A stretch of DNA of 64,000 nucleotides from Bog-950 sp964615305 (GTDB taxonomy: Bacteria; Bacteroidota; Bacteroidia; Chitinophagales; LD1), in assembly GCA_964615305.1 (NCBI GenBank), contig CAZTNA010000001.1, positions 124,001-188,000 of the forward strand, given 5' to 3'. Positions 50,953-60,417 of the stretch are shown here, piece by piece. The position numbers were made by a program, and so were the translations under genes. Numbering within the stretch: position 1 is the stretch's first letter; each line of letters begins with the position of its first letter. Under the pieces are notes generated by a model, which worked only from the letters and a program-made list of their open reading frames with translations, ran no database searches and had not been told where the DNA came from.

Positions 50953-51795
50953 ATGAAACAACAGCACATTAATTTTTTGTTTACAACCTGTTTAAGTTGG
51001 GCTATAGCTGCTGGTTTGCTTTTAACTACCGGTTGCCAAATGCCTAACAACGGTATTCCGTTTTATCTTCAAATAGACACAGCAACTGTAGTTACTGCCC
51101 CAGATGAAGGAGCTAACACGCACAACATTACCGATGTGTGGGTAGAGGCGGGCTCCGATAATTTAGGAGCTTACGGAATTCCCATCAATTTTCCGGTATT
51201 GCAGAAAGGCGATGTGCGCTTTTTAATAAGTGCCGGCATAAAAGAGAGCGGGCAATCTGGTGTACGGATTGTATATCCTTTTTATCAACCCGATACGTTT
51301 ACGCTTACGGCAGCACCTGAAGGCAGATATACTCATACGCCACAGTTTAGTTACAAAACAGCAGCGCAGTTTCCATTAGTTGACAACTTTGAGTTTGGAA
51401 GTTTGTTTGATACAAATCTTAAGAAAGTAGCTGAAGACCCCAACGGAAACTATTGCGGTAAAATAACCGCCACTACTGATTCGGCTGTTACATCTGTACA
51501 AGTAGGTGGTGGAATGAATTTACCCGAAGGGCAGGAAATTTGGCTGGAAGTAGATTACCGGTGCGAAATTCCATTTTATATTGGGTTTATGGCCAACTAT
51601 GCCGGAAGTGTGGTACGTACACCGGTCATGTTTGTAACTGAAAAACCTGAGTGGAATAAGTTGTATGTAAAGATGAGCCAGTATGTAGGAGTTAGCCAGG
51701 CTAATAGCTACAATATTTATTTTGAAGCGCTGAGGCCGTTTGGCTCACCAGGAGGAAGTGTTTGGATTGACAATGTAAAGGTGGTGCATTTTTAA
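50953..51795 (+). CDS. Putative outer-membrane or periplasmic lipoprotein, unknown function
   Basis: 280 aa from the ATG at 50953; a TTG twelve bases earlier is less likely. The N-terminus ends in a lipobox 'LLLTTGC' with the lipid-attachment Cys near 29. The rest is beta-rich, with 'NTHNITDVWVEAGSDNLGAYGIPINFPVL' near the start and 'GGSVWIDNVKVVHF' at the end. The second half looks like a jelly-roll carbohydrate-binding-like module. No enzyme motif. It stands between an oxidoreductase and the sugar transferase, so a role in surface glycan or envelope is plausible. Confidence 0.7.
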   Translation: MKQQHINFLFTTCLSWAIAAGLLLTTGCQMPNNGIPFYLQIDTATVVTAPDEGANTHNITDVWVEAGSDNLGAYGIPINFPVLQKGDVRFLISAGIKESGQSGVRIVYPFYQPDTFTLTAAPEGRYTHTPQFSYKTAAQFPLVDNFEFGSLFDTNLKKVAEDPNGNYCGKITATTDSAVTSVQVGGGMNLPEGQEIWLEVDYRCEIPFYIGFMANYAGSVVRTPVMFVTEKPEWNKLYVKMSQYVGVSQANSYNIYFEALRPFGSPGGSVWIDNVKVVHF

Positions 51796-51818
51796 GCGCT
51801 GCATTAAACTTTAAGTAG

Positions 51819-53243
51819 TTGAAAAACCGTAATGCAATTATTGGCTGGTATGTGTTGTCAGATCTTATGGCATCTGCACTCACCTGGTATTGCCTTTATA
51901 TTTTCCGGAGAGTTTACATTGACTATCAGCCCGGCACTTTTAGTTTATTAATGCCTCTGAGCGACCGTCAGTTTTGGGTGGCGCTATTCGTGTTACCCGT
52001 GTTTTGGCTGTTGTTTCATTATATCACCGGCACTTATACAGATTTATATAAAAAATCGCGGCTAAATGAACTTAGCAAAACTCTGGTGGTTTCGTTCGTA
52101 GGCACGGTAATCATTTTCTTTGCCCTTTTGCTCGATGATTTAGTGCGCAAGTATTTTGATTACTACCTTACCTTCTTTGCGCTTTTTGCGCTCCAGTTCC
52201 TATTTACGTTTGCAGGCAGGTACTTAATTTTAAGAGTAGTTAAGCAGAACCTGCACAAAGGCAAAGTTGGGTTTGCTACACTCATGATAGGCAGCAGCAG
52301 CAAAGCCAATGAGTTGTATGAAGAAATGAAGCAGCGGGAAGAATCATTTGGTTTTCAATTTACCGGCTACTTAGAGCTAAACGGAAATACTAAAAACACA
52401 TTAACAACCGAGTTAAAAGAACTTGGAAAATTGGTTGATTTGGAAAGCGTACTCGATGCAAACTCTGCCATTGAGGAAGTAATTATTGCCATTGAGTCGA
52501 GTGAGCACCCGCAGTTAAATGACATCATCAACCGCTTGGCCGACCGCAACATTACCATCCGCATTATACCCGACATGTACGACATACTTTCGGGCACCGT
52601 AAAAATGAACCATGCTATAGGTGAAGCATTTATTGAAATCCCTCCACGGCTACTAAATGAGTGGGAGCGTATTACCAAAAGGTGGTTCGATGTGGTAGGC
52701 TCTATCGGTGCGCTGATGCTTACCTTGCCTATCACTATTCCTGTGATAATAAAAATATGGCTCACCGATAAACATTCGCCTTTTTACTCGCAGGAACGAT
52801 TAGGACAGTATGGCAAACCCTTTCGCATTTATAAATTCAGAAGTATGTATGTGGGTGCTGAAAAAAGCGGGCCGCAACTTACCGATGAAAACGACCCTCG
52901 GATTACAACCATTGGGCGAACCATACGAAAATATCGTATTGACGAGCTTCCACAATTTGTGAATGTATTGAAAGGAGAAATGAGCATTGTTGGCCCCCGT
53001 GCCGAGCGTAAGTTTTTTGCTGACCAGATAGTAAAACAAGCGCCTTACTACCGGCATGTATTTAAAGTGCAGCCGGGTATTACATCACTGGGTATGGTAA
53101 AATACGGTTACGCTTCTACTGTTCAAGAAATGCTCAAGCGGTTGAAATACGACATAATATACATTGAGAACATGAGCATTATGCTCGACTTTAAAATTAT
53201 GATTTACACCGTGCTCACCGTATTATACGGAAGAGGTAAATAG
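51819..53243 (+). CDS. Exopolysaccharide polyprenyl-phosphate sugar-1-phosphate transferase (WcaJ-like)
   Basis: 474 aa, starting with TTG at 51819. The next in-frame ATG would cut into the first membrane helix. N-terminal ~1-125 has four helices ('AIIGWYVLSDLMASALTWYCLYIF'), followed by a Rossmann-like CoA-binding-type domain (~145-255), then a fifth helix 'FDVVGSIGALMLTLPITIPVII' and the bacterial sugar transferase domain (~275-474) with 'ERLGQYGKPFRIYKFRSM', 'DELPQFVNVLKGEMSIVGPR' and 'VQPGITSLGMVKYGYAS'. It loads the first sugar phosphate onto undecaprenyl phosphate, so it primes a surface polysaccharide. Confidence 0.93.
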   Translation: MKNRNAIIGWYVLSDLMASALTWYCLYIFRRVYIDYQPGTFSLLMPLSDRQFWVALFVLPVFWLLFHYITGTYTDLYKKSRLNELSKTLVVSFVGTVIIFFALLLDDLVRKYFDYYLTFFALFALQFLFTFAGRYLILRVVKQNLHKGKVGFATLMIGSSSKANELYEEMKQREESFGFQFTGYLELNGNTKNTLTTELKELGKLVDLESVLDANSAIEEVIIAIESSEHPQLNDIINRLADRNITIRIIPDMYDILSGTVKMNHAIGEAFIEIPPRLLNEWERITKRWFDVVGSIGALMLTLPITIPVIIKIWLTDKHSPFYSQERLGQYGKPFRIYKFRSMYVGAEKSGPQLTDENDPRITTIGRTIRKYRIDELPQFVNVLKGEMSIVGPRAERKFFADQIVKQAPYYRHVFKVQPGITSLGMVKYGYASTVQEMLKRLKYDIIYIENMSIMLDFKIMIYTVLTVLYGRGK

Positions 53244-53277
53244 ATGATAGCTTCAATTTTTCAAAACTCCATTTTGC

Positions 53278-53285
53278 TACATTCG
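53278..53285 (+). promoter_or_regulatory. -7 box close to asnB copy 3
   Basis: TACATTCG, five bases before the ATG at 53291. As for the Gfo/Idh gene, use of this box would give a very short leader. Confidence 0.3.
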
Positions 53286-53290
53286 CCCTT

Positions 53291-55177
53291 ATGTGCGGCA
53301 TAGCCGGTTTTGTTGACTTTGATAAACGCGGAAGCGTTGATTTGCTCCGCCAAATGAGCAATACCATTTTGCATCGCGGGCCCGATGACAGCGGCCACGA
53401 ACTTTTCGAAACGCCAACAGCACAAGTCGGTTTAGGGTTCAGGCGTCTTTCTATCATAGAACTTTCTGCACTGGGGCATCAGCCCATGAAGTTTGAAGAA
53501 GCTGGACTTACCATCATATTTAACGGAGAGATTTACAACTATCAGGAGATACGAAAGGAGCTAGAAGCAGCGGGCTACAGTTTCAAATCACATTCCGATA
53601 CAGAAGTAATTTTGAAGAGCTACGCGAAATGGGGGGCCGATTGTGTCAATCGTTTCATTGGCATGTTTGCTATTGCTATTTACGATGGCAACAAGCAGAA
53701 GGTGATTTTAATACGCGACCGTGCGGGTGTAAAGCCATTGTTCTATTATCAAGGCAACAATCTGCTTTTGTTCGGCAGCGAACTGAAAATCTTTCACGCG
53801 CATCCGCAGTTTGAAAAAAAGATTGACTACAGCGCGCTGTCGCTTTACTTTCAACGCGGATATATTTCTGCACCACATACCATTTTCGAGAACACATACA
53901 AGTTGTTACCTGGGCATTTATTTGAAATTGATTTAAGCAATCAGCAAACCACCACGAAAAAGTATTGGGACGTAACCGACTGTTACAATGCACCCAAACT
54001 CAACATATCGTATCAGGAAGCAAAAGAGGAAACCGAACGGTTAATGCTTTCGGCTTTTCAGTATAGAATGATTGCCGATGTGCCCGTGGGAGTTTTTTTG
54101 AGTGGAGGGTACGATTCAACTGCGGTTACTGCACTGCTACAAAAATACTCTTCGCAAAACATAAAGACCTTCACTATCGGTTTCGAAGATCCAAAGTTTA
54201 ACGAAGCGCACCACGCAAAAAATGTTGCCGACTATTTAGGCACAGAGCACTACGAACACACCTGCACTTACAAAGATGCGCTCGATGTAGTAGAACAACT
54301 CCCCGACATTTACGATGAACCCTTTGGCGATACCAGTGCTATACCAACCACATTAGTAAGCCGCATTGCCCGCAAAAAAGTTACTGTGGCGCTAAGTGCC
54401 GATGGTGGCGATGAAATTTTTGCAGGTTATCCAAAATACTTTAACGCGGCAAAAAGAATCGGGCAGCTAAACAACATTCCTTCTTCGTTGCAACAATTGC
54501 TCGCTGGTTTCATTCCTGCGTCATTTAAAAATGATGTGGCGCAGCAAAATAAATGGAGTAAACTGAAAGATTATCTCGGCAACACCGATTCCGTTAAGCG
54601 TTTCGATATCATCTCACAGGCTTCTACTTTTTATGAAACGCAACAAATGCTGGCGAAAGAGATTAGCGAACTGCAAACCCCGTTTGATGAAGGCCACTTG
54701 CTGAACGAATCCAACGATATGCTTTCAAAGTTTCAGGCAACGGAATACAAAACTTATATGGCTGACGACATTCTGCAAAAAGTTGACCGTGCTACCATGA
54801 GCATTTCGCTTGAAGGCCGCGAGCCGTTCTTAGATCAGCGCATTATTGAGTTTGTAGCTAAACTTCCTACTACTTTTAAGTATAACAACGGCACAGCTAA
54901 GTACCTGCTCAAAGATATAGTGCATGATTACGTGCCCAGAGAAATTATGGAGCGACCGAAAATGGGTTTTGGTGTACCGGTTAAGCACTGGCTCAAAAAC
55001 GAACTGAAAAATTTAATGCTTGATGTATTGAATGAAAGCACATTAACAAAACAGGACATTTTTAATACAGAGCGTGTGATAGATATGCGCGATAGATATT
55101 TAAAAGGCGAACAAGTGGAATTTCAACGGTTGAGTTATTTGTTTTTGTTTCAACTTTGGGCTAAGAAATGGGCGTAA
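53291..55177 (+). CDS. asnB: Asparagine synthase (glutamine-hydrolysing), copy 3
   Basis: 628 aa. Starts 'MCGIAGFVDF' with Cys2; 'LHRGPDDSGHE' and 'IIFNGEIYNYQEI' are the amidotransferase half. The synthetase half has the PP-loop 'SGGYDSTAVTAL' and 'ALSADGGDEIFAGYPKYF'. Copies 1 and 3 agree in the 'GGDE.FAGY' motif, unlike copy 2. It overlaps the flippase gene by 10 bp, so it is translationally coupled to polysaccharide export; in such clusters AsnB-like enzymes are often thought to amidate uronic acids or peptide-like substituents. Biosynthesis of asparagine itself cannot be excluded. Confidence 0.9.
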   Translation: MCGIAGFVDFDKRGSVDLLRQMSNTILHRGPDDSGHELFETPTAQVGLGFRRLSIIELSALGHQPMKFEEAGLTIIFNGEIYNYQEIRKELEAAGYSFKSHSDTEVILKSYAKWGADCVNRFIGMFAIAIYDGNKQKVILIRDRAGVKPLFYYQGNNLLLFGSELKIFHAHPQFEKKIDYSALSLYFQRGYISAPHTIFENTYKLLPGHLFEIDLSNQQTTTKKYWDVTDCYNAPKLNISYQEAKEETERLMLSAFQYRMIADVPVGVFLSGGYDSTAVTALLQKYSSQNIKTFTIGFEDPKFNEAHHAKNVADYLGTEHYEHTCTYKDALDVVEQLPDIYDEPFGDTSAIPTTLVSRIARKKVTVALSADGGDEIFAGYPKYFNAAKRIGQLNNIPSSLQQLLAGFIPASFKNDVAQQNKWSKLKDYLGNTDSVKRFDIISQASTFYETQQMLAKEISELQTPFDEGHLLNESNDMLSKFQATEYKTYMADDILQKVDRATMSISLEGREPFLDQRIIEFVAKLPTTFKYNNGTAKYLLKDIVHDYVPREIMERPKMGFGVPVKHWLKNELKNLMLDVLNESTLTKQDIFNTERVIDMRDRYLKGEQVEFQRLSYLFLFQLWAKKWA

Positions 55178-56637
55178 TTCAACGGCAAGGCATCAAAAAC
55201 ACAGTTAGCTCTTACCTGGGCATTCTGCTGGGCTTTGTTTCACTTATCGTTATTCAACCGCAGTTTCTGAAACCCGAAGAAATTGGCCTCGCTCGGGTAC
55301 TGTTTGCCTTCTCTACGCTCATTGCCAGTTTTATTCCGATTGGAGTAAACAACATGACCATTAAATATTTTCCGGTTTTTAAAAATGAAAAGAACGGGCA
55401 CAACGGATTTTTCGGGTTCGTGCTTTTGTTTCCACTGGTTGGTTTTATTGTTTCTGCTGTTGGTCTCGTTATCTTTAAAGAGTTCATTATAGCGCAATAC
55501 CGCAGAGAGTCGCCTTTAATTCTCGACTACTACAACTACATTTTTCCGTTCAGTTTTTTCATTGCGTTCAGCACGGTAATTACCACCTACCTTATTTCAC
55601 TTTTCAAAACCACCGTGCCTTCGTACCTGAACGATATTTATGTGCGTGTGGCTTATGTGGTTTTAATCTTGGCTTACTACTTTAAGTATTTAACGCTGCC
55701 GCAATTTATGGGGGCATACATCGGTATTTATGCGCTTCAGCTTTTGCTGCTCATTGTTTATCTGATAAAAGAAGACAAGCCATCACTCAGCATCAACTGG
55801 AGTTTTTACCGCAAACAGGGCTTGCGCGAAATGATTCTTTTTAGCTTACTGCTTTCACTGGCAAGTATTGCTGCCCTCGGTTTAAAAACACTCGACTCGG
55901 TTTTAATCGGAAAGTTTTTACCGCTTAGTTTTGTCGGCATCTACACGATAGCGTCTTTCATTCCCACGGTAATTGAAACTCCACTTAATGCTCTTGATAG
56001 AATTGTAACCGCTAAAGTGGCACATGCAGTAGTTGACAACAACATGGATGAAGTACGTGATGTGTACTACAAATCAGTAAAATATCTTTCGCTTATTGGC
56101 GGATTGTTGTTTGTGGGTATTAACTGCAACATTAGTTACTTGCTCGCGTTGGTAGGAAAAGATTATACGCAGGGTATAGAAGTGGTCTGGATAATTTCTA
56201 CCGGTGCGTTTATCAATATGTTGGGCGGAGCAAACACTTCTATCATATTTTATTCTTCAAAGTACTGGCAGGGGGCGTTACTGTTGCTGCTTTTAGTTAT
56301 CATCTCTTTTGCCTGCAACATGATTTTGATCCCCCGTTATGGAATCAACGGTGCTGCCATGAGCACAGCTATTTCTTCGCTGTTATACACCACCATCAAG
56401 TTTTCGATTGTGTATCGCAAATTCAAATTTCAACCATATAACAACGCTACGCTAAAAACAATTTTACTGGTAATGGTTTGTATTGGAGTTAACTTTCTGC
56501 TACCAGTTTTACATTCAAATGTGCTGAACATAGTTTTGCGGAGCATTGTATTAGGCGGCCTCTTCGTATTTGCTGTTTATGTCATGAAACTTGTTTCTGA
56601 GTTTCACCACCACTTGCCTTGGGAGAAGAGAAGGTAG
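55168..56637 (+). CDS. Wzx-like polysaccharide flippase (oligosaccharide translocase)
   Basis: 489 aa with about 12-14 hydrophobic helices. The opening 'GIKNTVSSYLGILLGFVSLIVIQPQFL' and 'EEIGLARVLFAFSTLIASFIPIGV' are typical of the MVF/MOP polysaccharide exporters. The gene starts inside the end of asnB. It would flip undecaprenyl-linked repeat units across the inner membrane, matching the priming transferase two genes upstream. Which polymer is made cannot be told. Confidence 0.9.
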   Translation: MGVIQRQGIKNTVSSYLGILLGFVSLIVIQPQFLKPEEIGLARVLFAFSTLIASFIPIGVNNMTIKYFPVFKNEKNGHNGFFGFVLLFPLVGFIVSAVGLVIFKEFIIAQYRRESPLILDYYNYIFPFSFFIAFSTVITTYLISLFKTTVPSYLNDIYVRVAYVVLILAYYFKYLTLPQFMGAYIGIYALQLLLLIVYLIKEDKPSLSINWSFYRKQGLREMILFSLLLSLASIAALGLKTLDSVLIGKFLPLSFVGIYTIASFIPTVIETPLNALDRIVTAKVAHAVVDNNMDEVRDVYYKSVKYLSLIGGLLFVGINCNISYLLALVGKDYTQGIEVVWIISTGAFINMLGGANTSIIFYSSKYWQGALLLLLLVIISFACNMILIPRYGINGAAMSTAISSLLYTTIKFSIVYRKFKFQPYNNATLKTILLVMVCIGVNFLLPVLHSNVLNIVLRSIVLGGLFVFAVYVMKLVSEFHHHLPWEKRR

Positions 56638-56698
56638 AGTATTCTCTACACTATATTTGGCAACGCAGTTTCTTTTAAATTTGATCTGATAACAGCCT

Positions 56699-57439
56699 AT
56701 GTATTTACTCAAACGTATATTCGGATTTTTATGGCTTTTGTGGAGCGCTATAGTTTTTATGGTGGTTATTTTTGTACTCACGCTTATCTACATGTTTGTG
56801 CTGGGTATTTTTGGCAAGAGATATTCCATGGCCTGTGTTTGGGTAAACTGCCGTGTAGCGTCTCCACTCATACTTACACTTATAGGCGTACGAGTAAAAG
56901 TAACCGGTAAAGAAAAAATTGACACTTCCAGAACTTATGTAGTAGTTGGTAATCACACTTCGCAGCTCGATATATTATGTACCGCCATAGCCTGTGTGCA
57001 ACCTATACGTTTTTTAGCCAAAGCAGAAACGAAGTATATACCGATTTTTGGATACATGGTAAAAATGCTCGGCATTGTGGTAGATCGTAAAAGCAAGGAG
57101 AGTCGTGAGAAGTCGTACCGATATATGATAGAAGCAGTTAAAAAGGGCGAAACACTATTTCTGTACCCTGAGGGAACACGCAACCGTACAAATGAATCCG
57201 TAAAAGAATTTAAAGATGGGGCGTTTAAAGTGGCAGTATTGGCACAAGTGCCTATAGCAGTTCAAACTATAGTTGGCGCAAAAAAATTGAATCCTGTAGA
57301 TGGTTTTCAGTTGTATCCAGGCAGGGTAGAAGTTCATTGGAGTACACCCATAGAAACAAACGGACTTACTGAGGCTGATATTCAAACTCTTAAACTTAAA
57401 GTGCGTAACGAAATGCTTAGTCATTTAACCCAACAGTAG
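56699..57439 (+). CDS. 1-acyl-sn-glycerol-3-phosphate acyltransferase (PlsC-like)
   Basis: 246 aa. An N-terminal membrane helix (~8-38, 'IFGFLWLLWSAIVFMVVIFVL') precedes the acyltransferase domain with the HX4D motif 'NHTSQLD' (~81-87) and 'FLYPEGTRNR' (EGTR motif). It transfers a fatty acyl group to lysophosphatidic acid in phospholipid synthesis, or to a related lipid. It lies 62 bp after the flippase and may be a separate unit. Confidence 0.9.
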   Translation: MYLLKRIFGFLWLLWSAIVFMVVIFVLTLIYMFVLGIFGKRYSMACVWVNCRVASPLILTLIGVRVKVTGKEKIDTSRTYVVVGNHTSQLDILCTAIACVQPIRFLAKAETKYIPIFGYMVKMLGIVVDRKSKESREKSYRYMIEAVKKGETLFLYPEGTRNRTNESVKEFKDGAFKVAVLAQVPIAVQTIVGAKKLNPVDGFQLYPGRVEVHWSTPIETNGLTEADIQTLKLKVRNEMLSHLTQQ

Positions 57440-57554
57440 TAAACGGCAGTATTTTTCTGAGCCTGCAACCTATCAAGTGAAATGTTCTGTTCAGAAATAG
57501 GTAGCACACATTTTTAACTCTTGCTATTTTTCGCCCGTATTAAAATGAACACAA

Positions 57555-58430
57555 ATGATACTACTGGACGGAAAAAAATTAGCCGATGAACTAAAACAAG
57601 AAATAAAAACAGAAACCGAAGCACTGGTTAACGCAGGTAAAAAGCAACCGCACTTAGCGGCAATAATTGTTGGCAACGATGGAGGCAGTTTAACATACGT
57701 TGGGCACAAAGTTAAAGCATGCGATCAGGTAGGTTTCAAATCAACACTTCTTCATTTCGATGATGCCATTACCGAAGAGTTTTTATTAAATGAAGTGAAC
57801 AAGTTGAATACTGATAAAGATGTAGATGGATTCATAGTTCAACTTCCACTACCTAAGCACATTAATGCCGACAAAGTAATTATGAGTATTGACCCGCAAA
57901 AAGATGTGGATGGCTTTCATCCGGTAAATGTAGGCAAGGTTACACTCGGGCTTCCGGCTTATGTCTCTGCAACACCACTGGGCATTACTAAAATTTTAGA
58001 ACGCTATAATATTTCTACTGAAGGCAAACACTGTGTAGTTATTGGAAGAAGCAATATTGTAGGAAGACCAATGAGCATACTCATGAGCGGGCAAAACAAA
58101 ACAGGTAATTGTACGGTAACGGTTTGTCATTCAAAAACAAAAAACCTGAAAGATGTTTGTCTCCAAGCTGATATAATAATTGCAGCGCTCGGTAGGCCCG
58201 AGTTTCTAACCGGTGATATGGTGAAAGAAGGAGCTGTAGTAGTTGATGTAGGCACCACCCGCGTAAACGATACCACCGCTAAAAGCGGTTGGCGTTTAAA
58301 GGGTGATGTTAAGTTCAATGAAGTATCACCCAAGTGTAGTGCTATTACACCGGTGCCGGGTGGTGTTGGCCCTATGACCGTAGTATCGCTGCTACTCAAT
58401 ACATTAAAGGCAGCCAAAAAAGAAGTGTAA
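57555..58430 (+). CDS. folD: Bifunctional methylenetetrahydrofolate dehydrogenase/cyclohydrolase
   Basis: 291 aa, standard FolD length. Catalytic Lys in 'YVGHKVKACDQVGF' (~52-65, Y-x-x-x-K), folate region 'DGFIVQLPLPKHI', and the NADP-binding 'VVIGRSNIVGRPMSILM' are all intact, as is 'PVPGGVGPMTVVSLL' near the C-terminus. It interconverts methylene-, methenyl- and formyl-THF for purine and methionine synthesis. Followed 10 bp later by a lipoprotein gene. Confidence 0.97.
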   Translation: MILLDGKKLADELKQEIKTETEALVNAGKKQPHLAAIIVGNDGGSLTYVGHKVKACDQVGFKSTLLHFDDAITEEFLLNEVNKLNTDKDVDGFIVQLPLPKHINADKVIMSIDPQKDVDGFHPVNVGKVTLGLPAYVSATPLGITKILERYNISTEGKHCVVIGRSNIVGRPMSILMSGQNKTGNCTVTVCHSKTKNLKDVCLQADIIIAALGRPEFLTGDMVKEGAVVVDVGTTRVNDTTAKSGWRLKGDVKFNEVSPKCSAITPVPGGVGPMTVVSLLLNTLKAAKKEV

Positions 58431-58440
58431 AACATTAGCT

Positions 58441-59382
58441 ATGCTAAATACATCCCGACCTCTCGTTTTTCTGTTTTGCAGTGTAATAATGCTTACAGCT
58501 TGTAATCAGAAACAAGAAAAGAACAACTCAACCAGCTCAACACCCGATGGCAAAATTGCTTACAGCGATTCTGCATCATCATCAGTAAAGGTGTTTGACG
58601 AAAACGGACGTGTATGTGTGCAGCAGAGCAATACTTACTATCAGCTGGTAGATGTGTACGAAGCGCAATCAAAGATTCCCTTGCTGCTTAAAATCAGAAA
58701 AACCGAGCTGTGCTTTGCTGATTCTGTAAACAAGCACAAAGTGTATGAAATAGAGGCTAACAGTGTGCTTGACACAAAAGAAGTAAAATGGCAAACCCAA
58801 TTTGTAGCTACTGATATAGAGTTCAAAGACAACAGCCTGCTGGCAGTTCATGAAGGTATAGATGGCGAAGAAGATTTTCTGAAACGGATAAGTTTATTAA
58901 CAGGAAAAGAGATTTTCAGTTGTTCGTATGGCGAACTGAAAGTGGCCATACCCAATGTGCGGCAAAAACGTTTTATCGGCTACACGTCTCAAAAGGCTGC
59001 TACCAACCCGGTAAAAGAGTTAAAAGAAGAAAATCTGTTGGGTGTAATTCGGTACAGTAACGGGCTTACTGATGTTCCTTCTCTATTTCTGAAGTTGAAG
59101 CGCTCTACTGTTGCGGCAAAAATCCCTGATTATACACCTGACATGGTGCTGGTGCCTGCTAATTCAAATACCAGCGCCATTGAAGACGGCAAACAGATAA
59201 TATTGATGCGAGCCAACGAAAATTATTCGGCAAAAGATGTAGCCGACTTCTCTCTAAAACTTACCTTCTATTATGGTGACGATAACGAAACCACAGAAGT
59301 AACAATACCCGTTGTGAACGATAAATTCGATTTATCCAAAGCAAGTTTTGACAAAGACATTTTTGAATTGAGTGCTAAATAA
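58441..59382 (+). CDS. Putative lipoprotein, unknown function
   Basis: 313 aa. The signal 'LVFLFCSVIMLTAC' ends with a lipobox (LTAC, Cys at ~21), followed by a low-complexity linker 'NQKQEKNNSTSSTPDG', usual for surface lipoproteins. The mature part is a mix of strands ('YYQLVDVYEAQSKIPLLLKIRKTEL', 'DDNETTEVTIPVV') without a recognised domain. Tightly linked to folD by position, but no functional link is visible. Converges with the GT2 gene, with one base between stops. Confidence 0.65.
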   Translation: MLNTSRPLVFLFCSVIMLTACNQKQEKNNSTSSTPDGKIAYSDSASSSVKVFDENGRVCVQQSNTYYQLVDVYEAQSKIPLLLKIRKTELCFADSVNKHKVYEIEANSVLDTKEVKWQTQFVATDIEFKDNSLLAVHEGIDGEEDFLKRISLLTGKEIFSCSYGELKVAIPNVRQKRFIGYTSQKAATNPVKELKEENLLGVIRYSNGLTDVPSLFLKLKRSTVAAKIPDYTPDMVLVPANSNTSAIEDGKQIILMRANENYSAKDVADFSLKLTFYYGDDNETTEVTIPVVNDKFDLSKASFDKDIFELSAK

Positions 59383-59383
59383 C

Positions 59384-60346
59384 TCAGAACTTCTCTGTAA
59401 ACTCTTTGTTTACTATCCTGTTCTTGATAATAAAAAGCGGACGGCCTTTCACCTGAAAGAAAATGCGAAGCACATACTCGCCTATAATGCCGAGCGATAC
59501 CAACTGTACACCGCTGAAAAGAATAATAGTAAACAGTAAACCCGTGAAACCCTCTATTACCGGTACATTAAAAATAAAGCGCTTTATAAGTGTGTAAACA
59601 AAATATACAAGTGCTACCATTATAGAGCCCAAACCAAGATTGGTAATAAAACGCACAGGCAACTCACTAAAATTAAAAATGCCGTTAAAGGCAAGCCCGA
59701 TAAGTTTCATAAATGAGTACTTGGTTTCTCCCGCTGCGCGTTCAGGTCGGTCGTATTCAAAACCCGTTTGTTTAAAGCCCACCCAAGAGCGCAAGCCTCG
59801 CAGATACCGGCTTTCTTCGGGTAGTTGATTCATTACATCTACCACCCTTCTGCTTAATAAAGCAAAGTCGCCACTGTCTAAGGCCACTTCTACATTGCTC
59901 AATTTTTTTTGTAGCCGGTAGTAATAGTGATACAACTGTTTTTTTATCCAACTCTCTTTCCTGTTTTTGCGAACAGCATATACCACGTCATAGCCCTGCT
60001 TAAACAGTTCGTAAAATTCTGTAAGTAGCTCGGGTGGATCCTGCAAGTCGCCATCAATACACATTACTGCTTCCGTTCCCCGCGCTACTGAAAGCCCTGC
60101 TGTAAGAGCTAACTGATGACCAAAATTTCGAGAAAGGAAAACACAGTGATACCGTGTATCCTGTAATGCATTTACCTGCATTAACTGCGCTGTAGTATCA
60201 CGTGAACCATCATCAACCATCACTACTTCTATTTGCAATTGGCTTGCATCTATCAATTTATTTAACCGCTCTACCAACAATGGAAAATTTTCCTGCTCGT
60301 TGTAAAGAGGAACCACTATGGATATTTGAGGAGTTTGTAATGTCAT
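59384..60346 (-). CDS. GT2 family glycosyltransferase, GtrB/DPM-type with two C-terminal membrane helices
   Basis: 320 aa. The GT-A fold starts 'ISIVVPLYNEQENFPLLVERL'; 'VMVDDGSRDTTAQLM' and 'VMCIDGDLQDPPELL' hold the nucleotide-sugar and metal-binding acids (DxD-like 'DGD'). 'LSRNFGHQLALTAGL' and 'RYLRGLRSWVGFKQTGFEYDR' are typical of the GtrB/ArnC/dolichol-phosphate-mannose-synthase branch. Two helices (~233-255 and ~268-292) anchor it. It transfers a sugar from a nucleotide to a polyprenyl phosphate, supplying the donor for GT-C enzymes such as the next gene. Confidence 0.92.
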   Translation of the reverse strand: MTLQTPQISIVVPLYNEQENFPLLVERLNKLIDASQLQIEVVMVDDGSRDTTAQLMQVNALQDTRYHCVFLSRNFGHQLALTAGLSVARGTEAVMCIDGDLQDPPELLTEFYELFKQGYDVVYAVRKNRKESWIKKQLYHYYYRLQKKLSNVEVALDSGDFALLSRRVVDVMNQLPEESRYLRGLRSWVGFKQTGFEYDRPERAAGETKYSFMKLIGLAFNGIFNFSELPVRFITNLGLGSIMVALVYFVYTLIKRFIFNVPVIEGFTGLLFTIILFSGVQLVSLGIIGEYVLRIFFQVKGRPLFIIKNRIVNKEFTEKF

Positions 60347-60417
60347 TTTAATTTCGTCTTTTTAAGCCGATACGCTATACGTAAAAATAGAATTGCGATT
60401 CTGGATATTTGTGTTTT

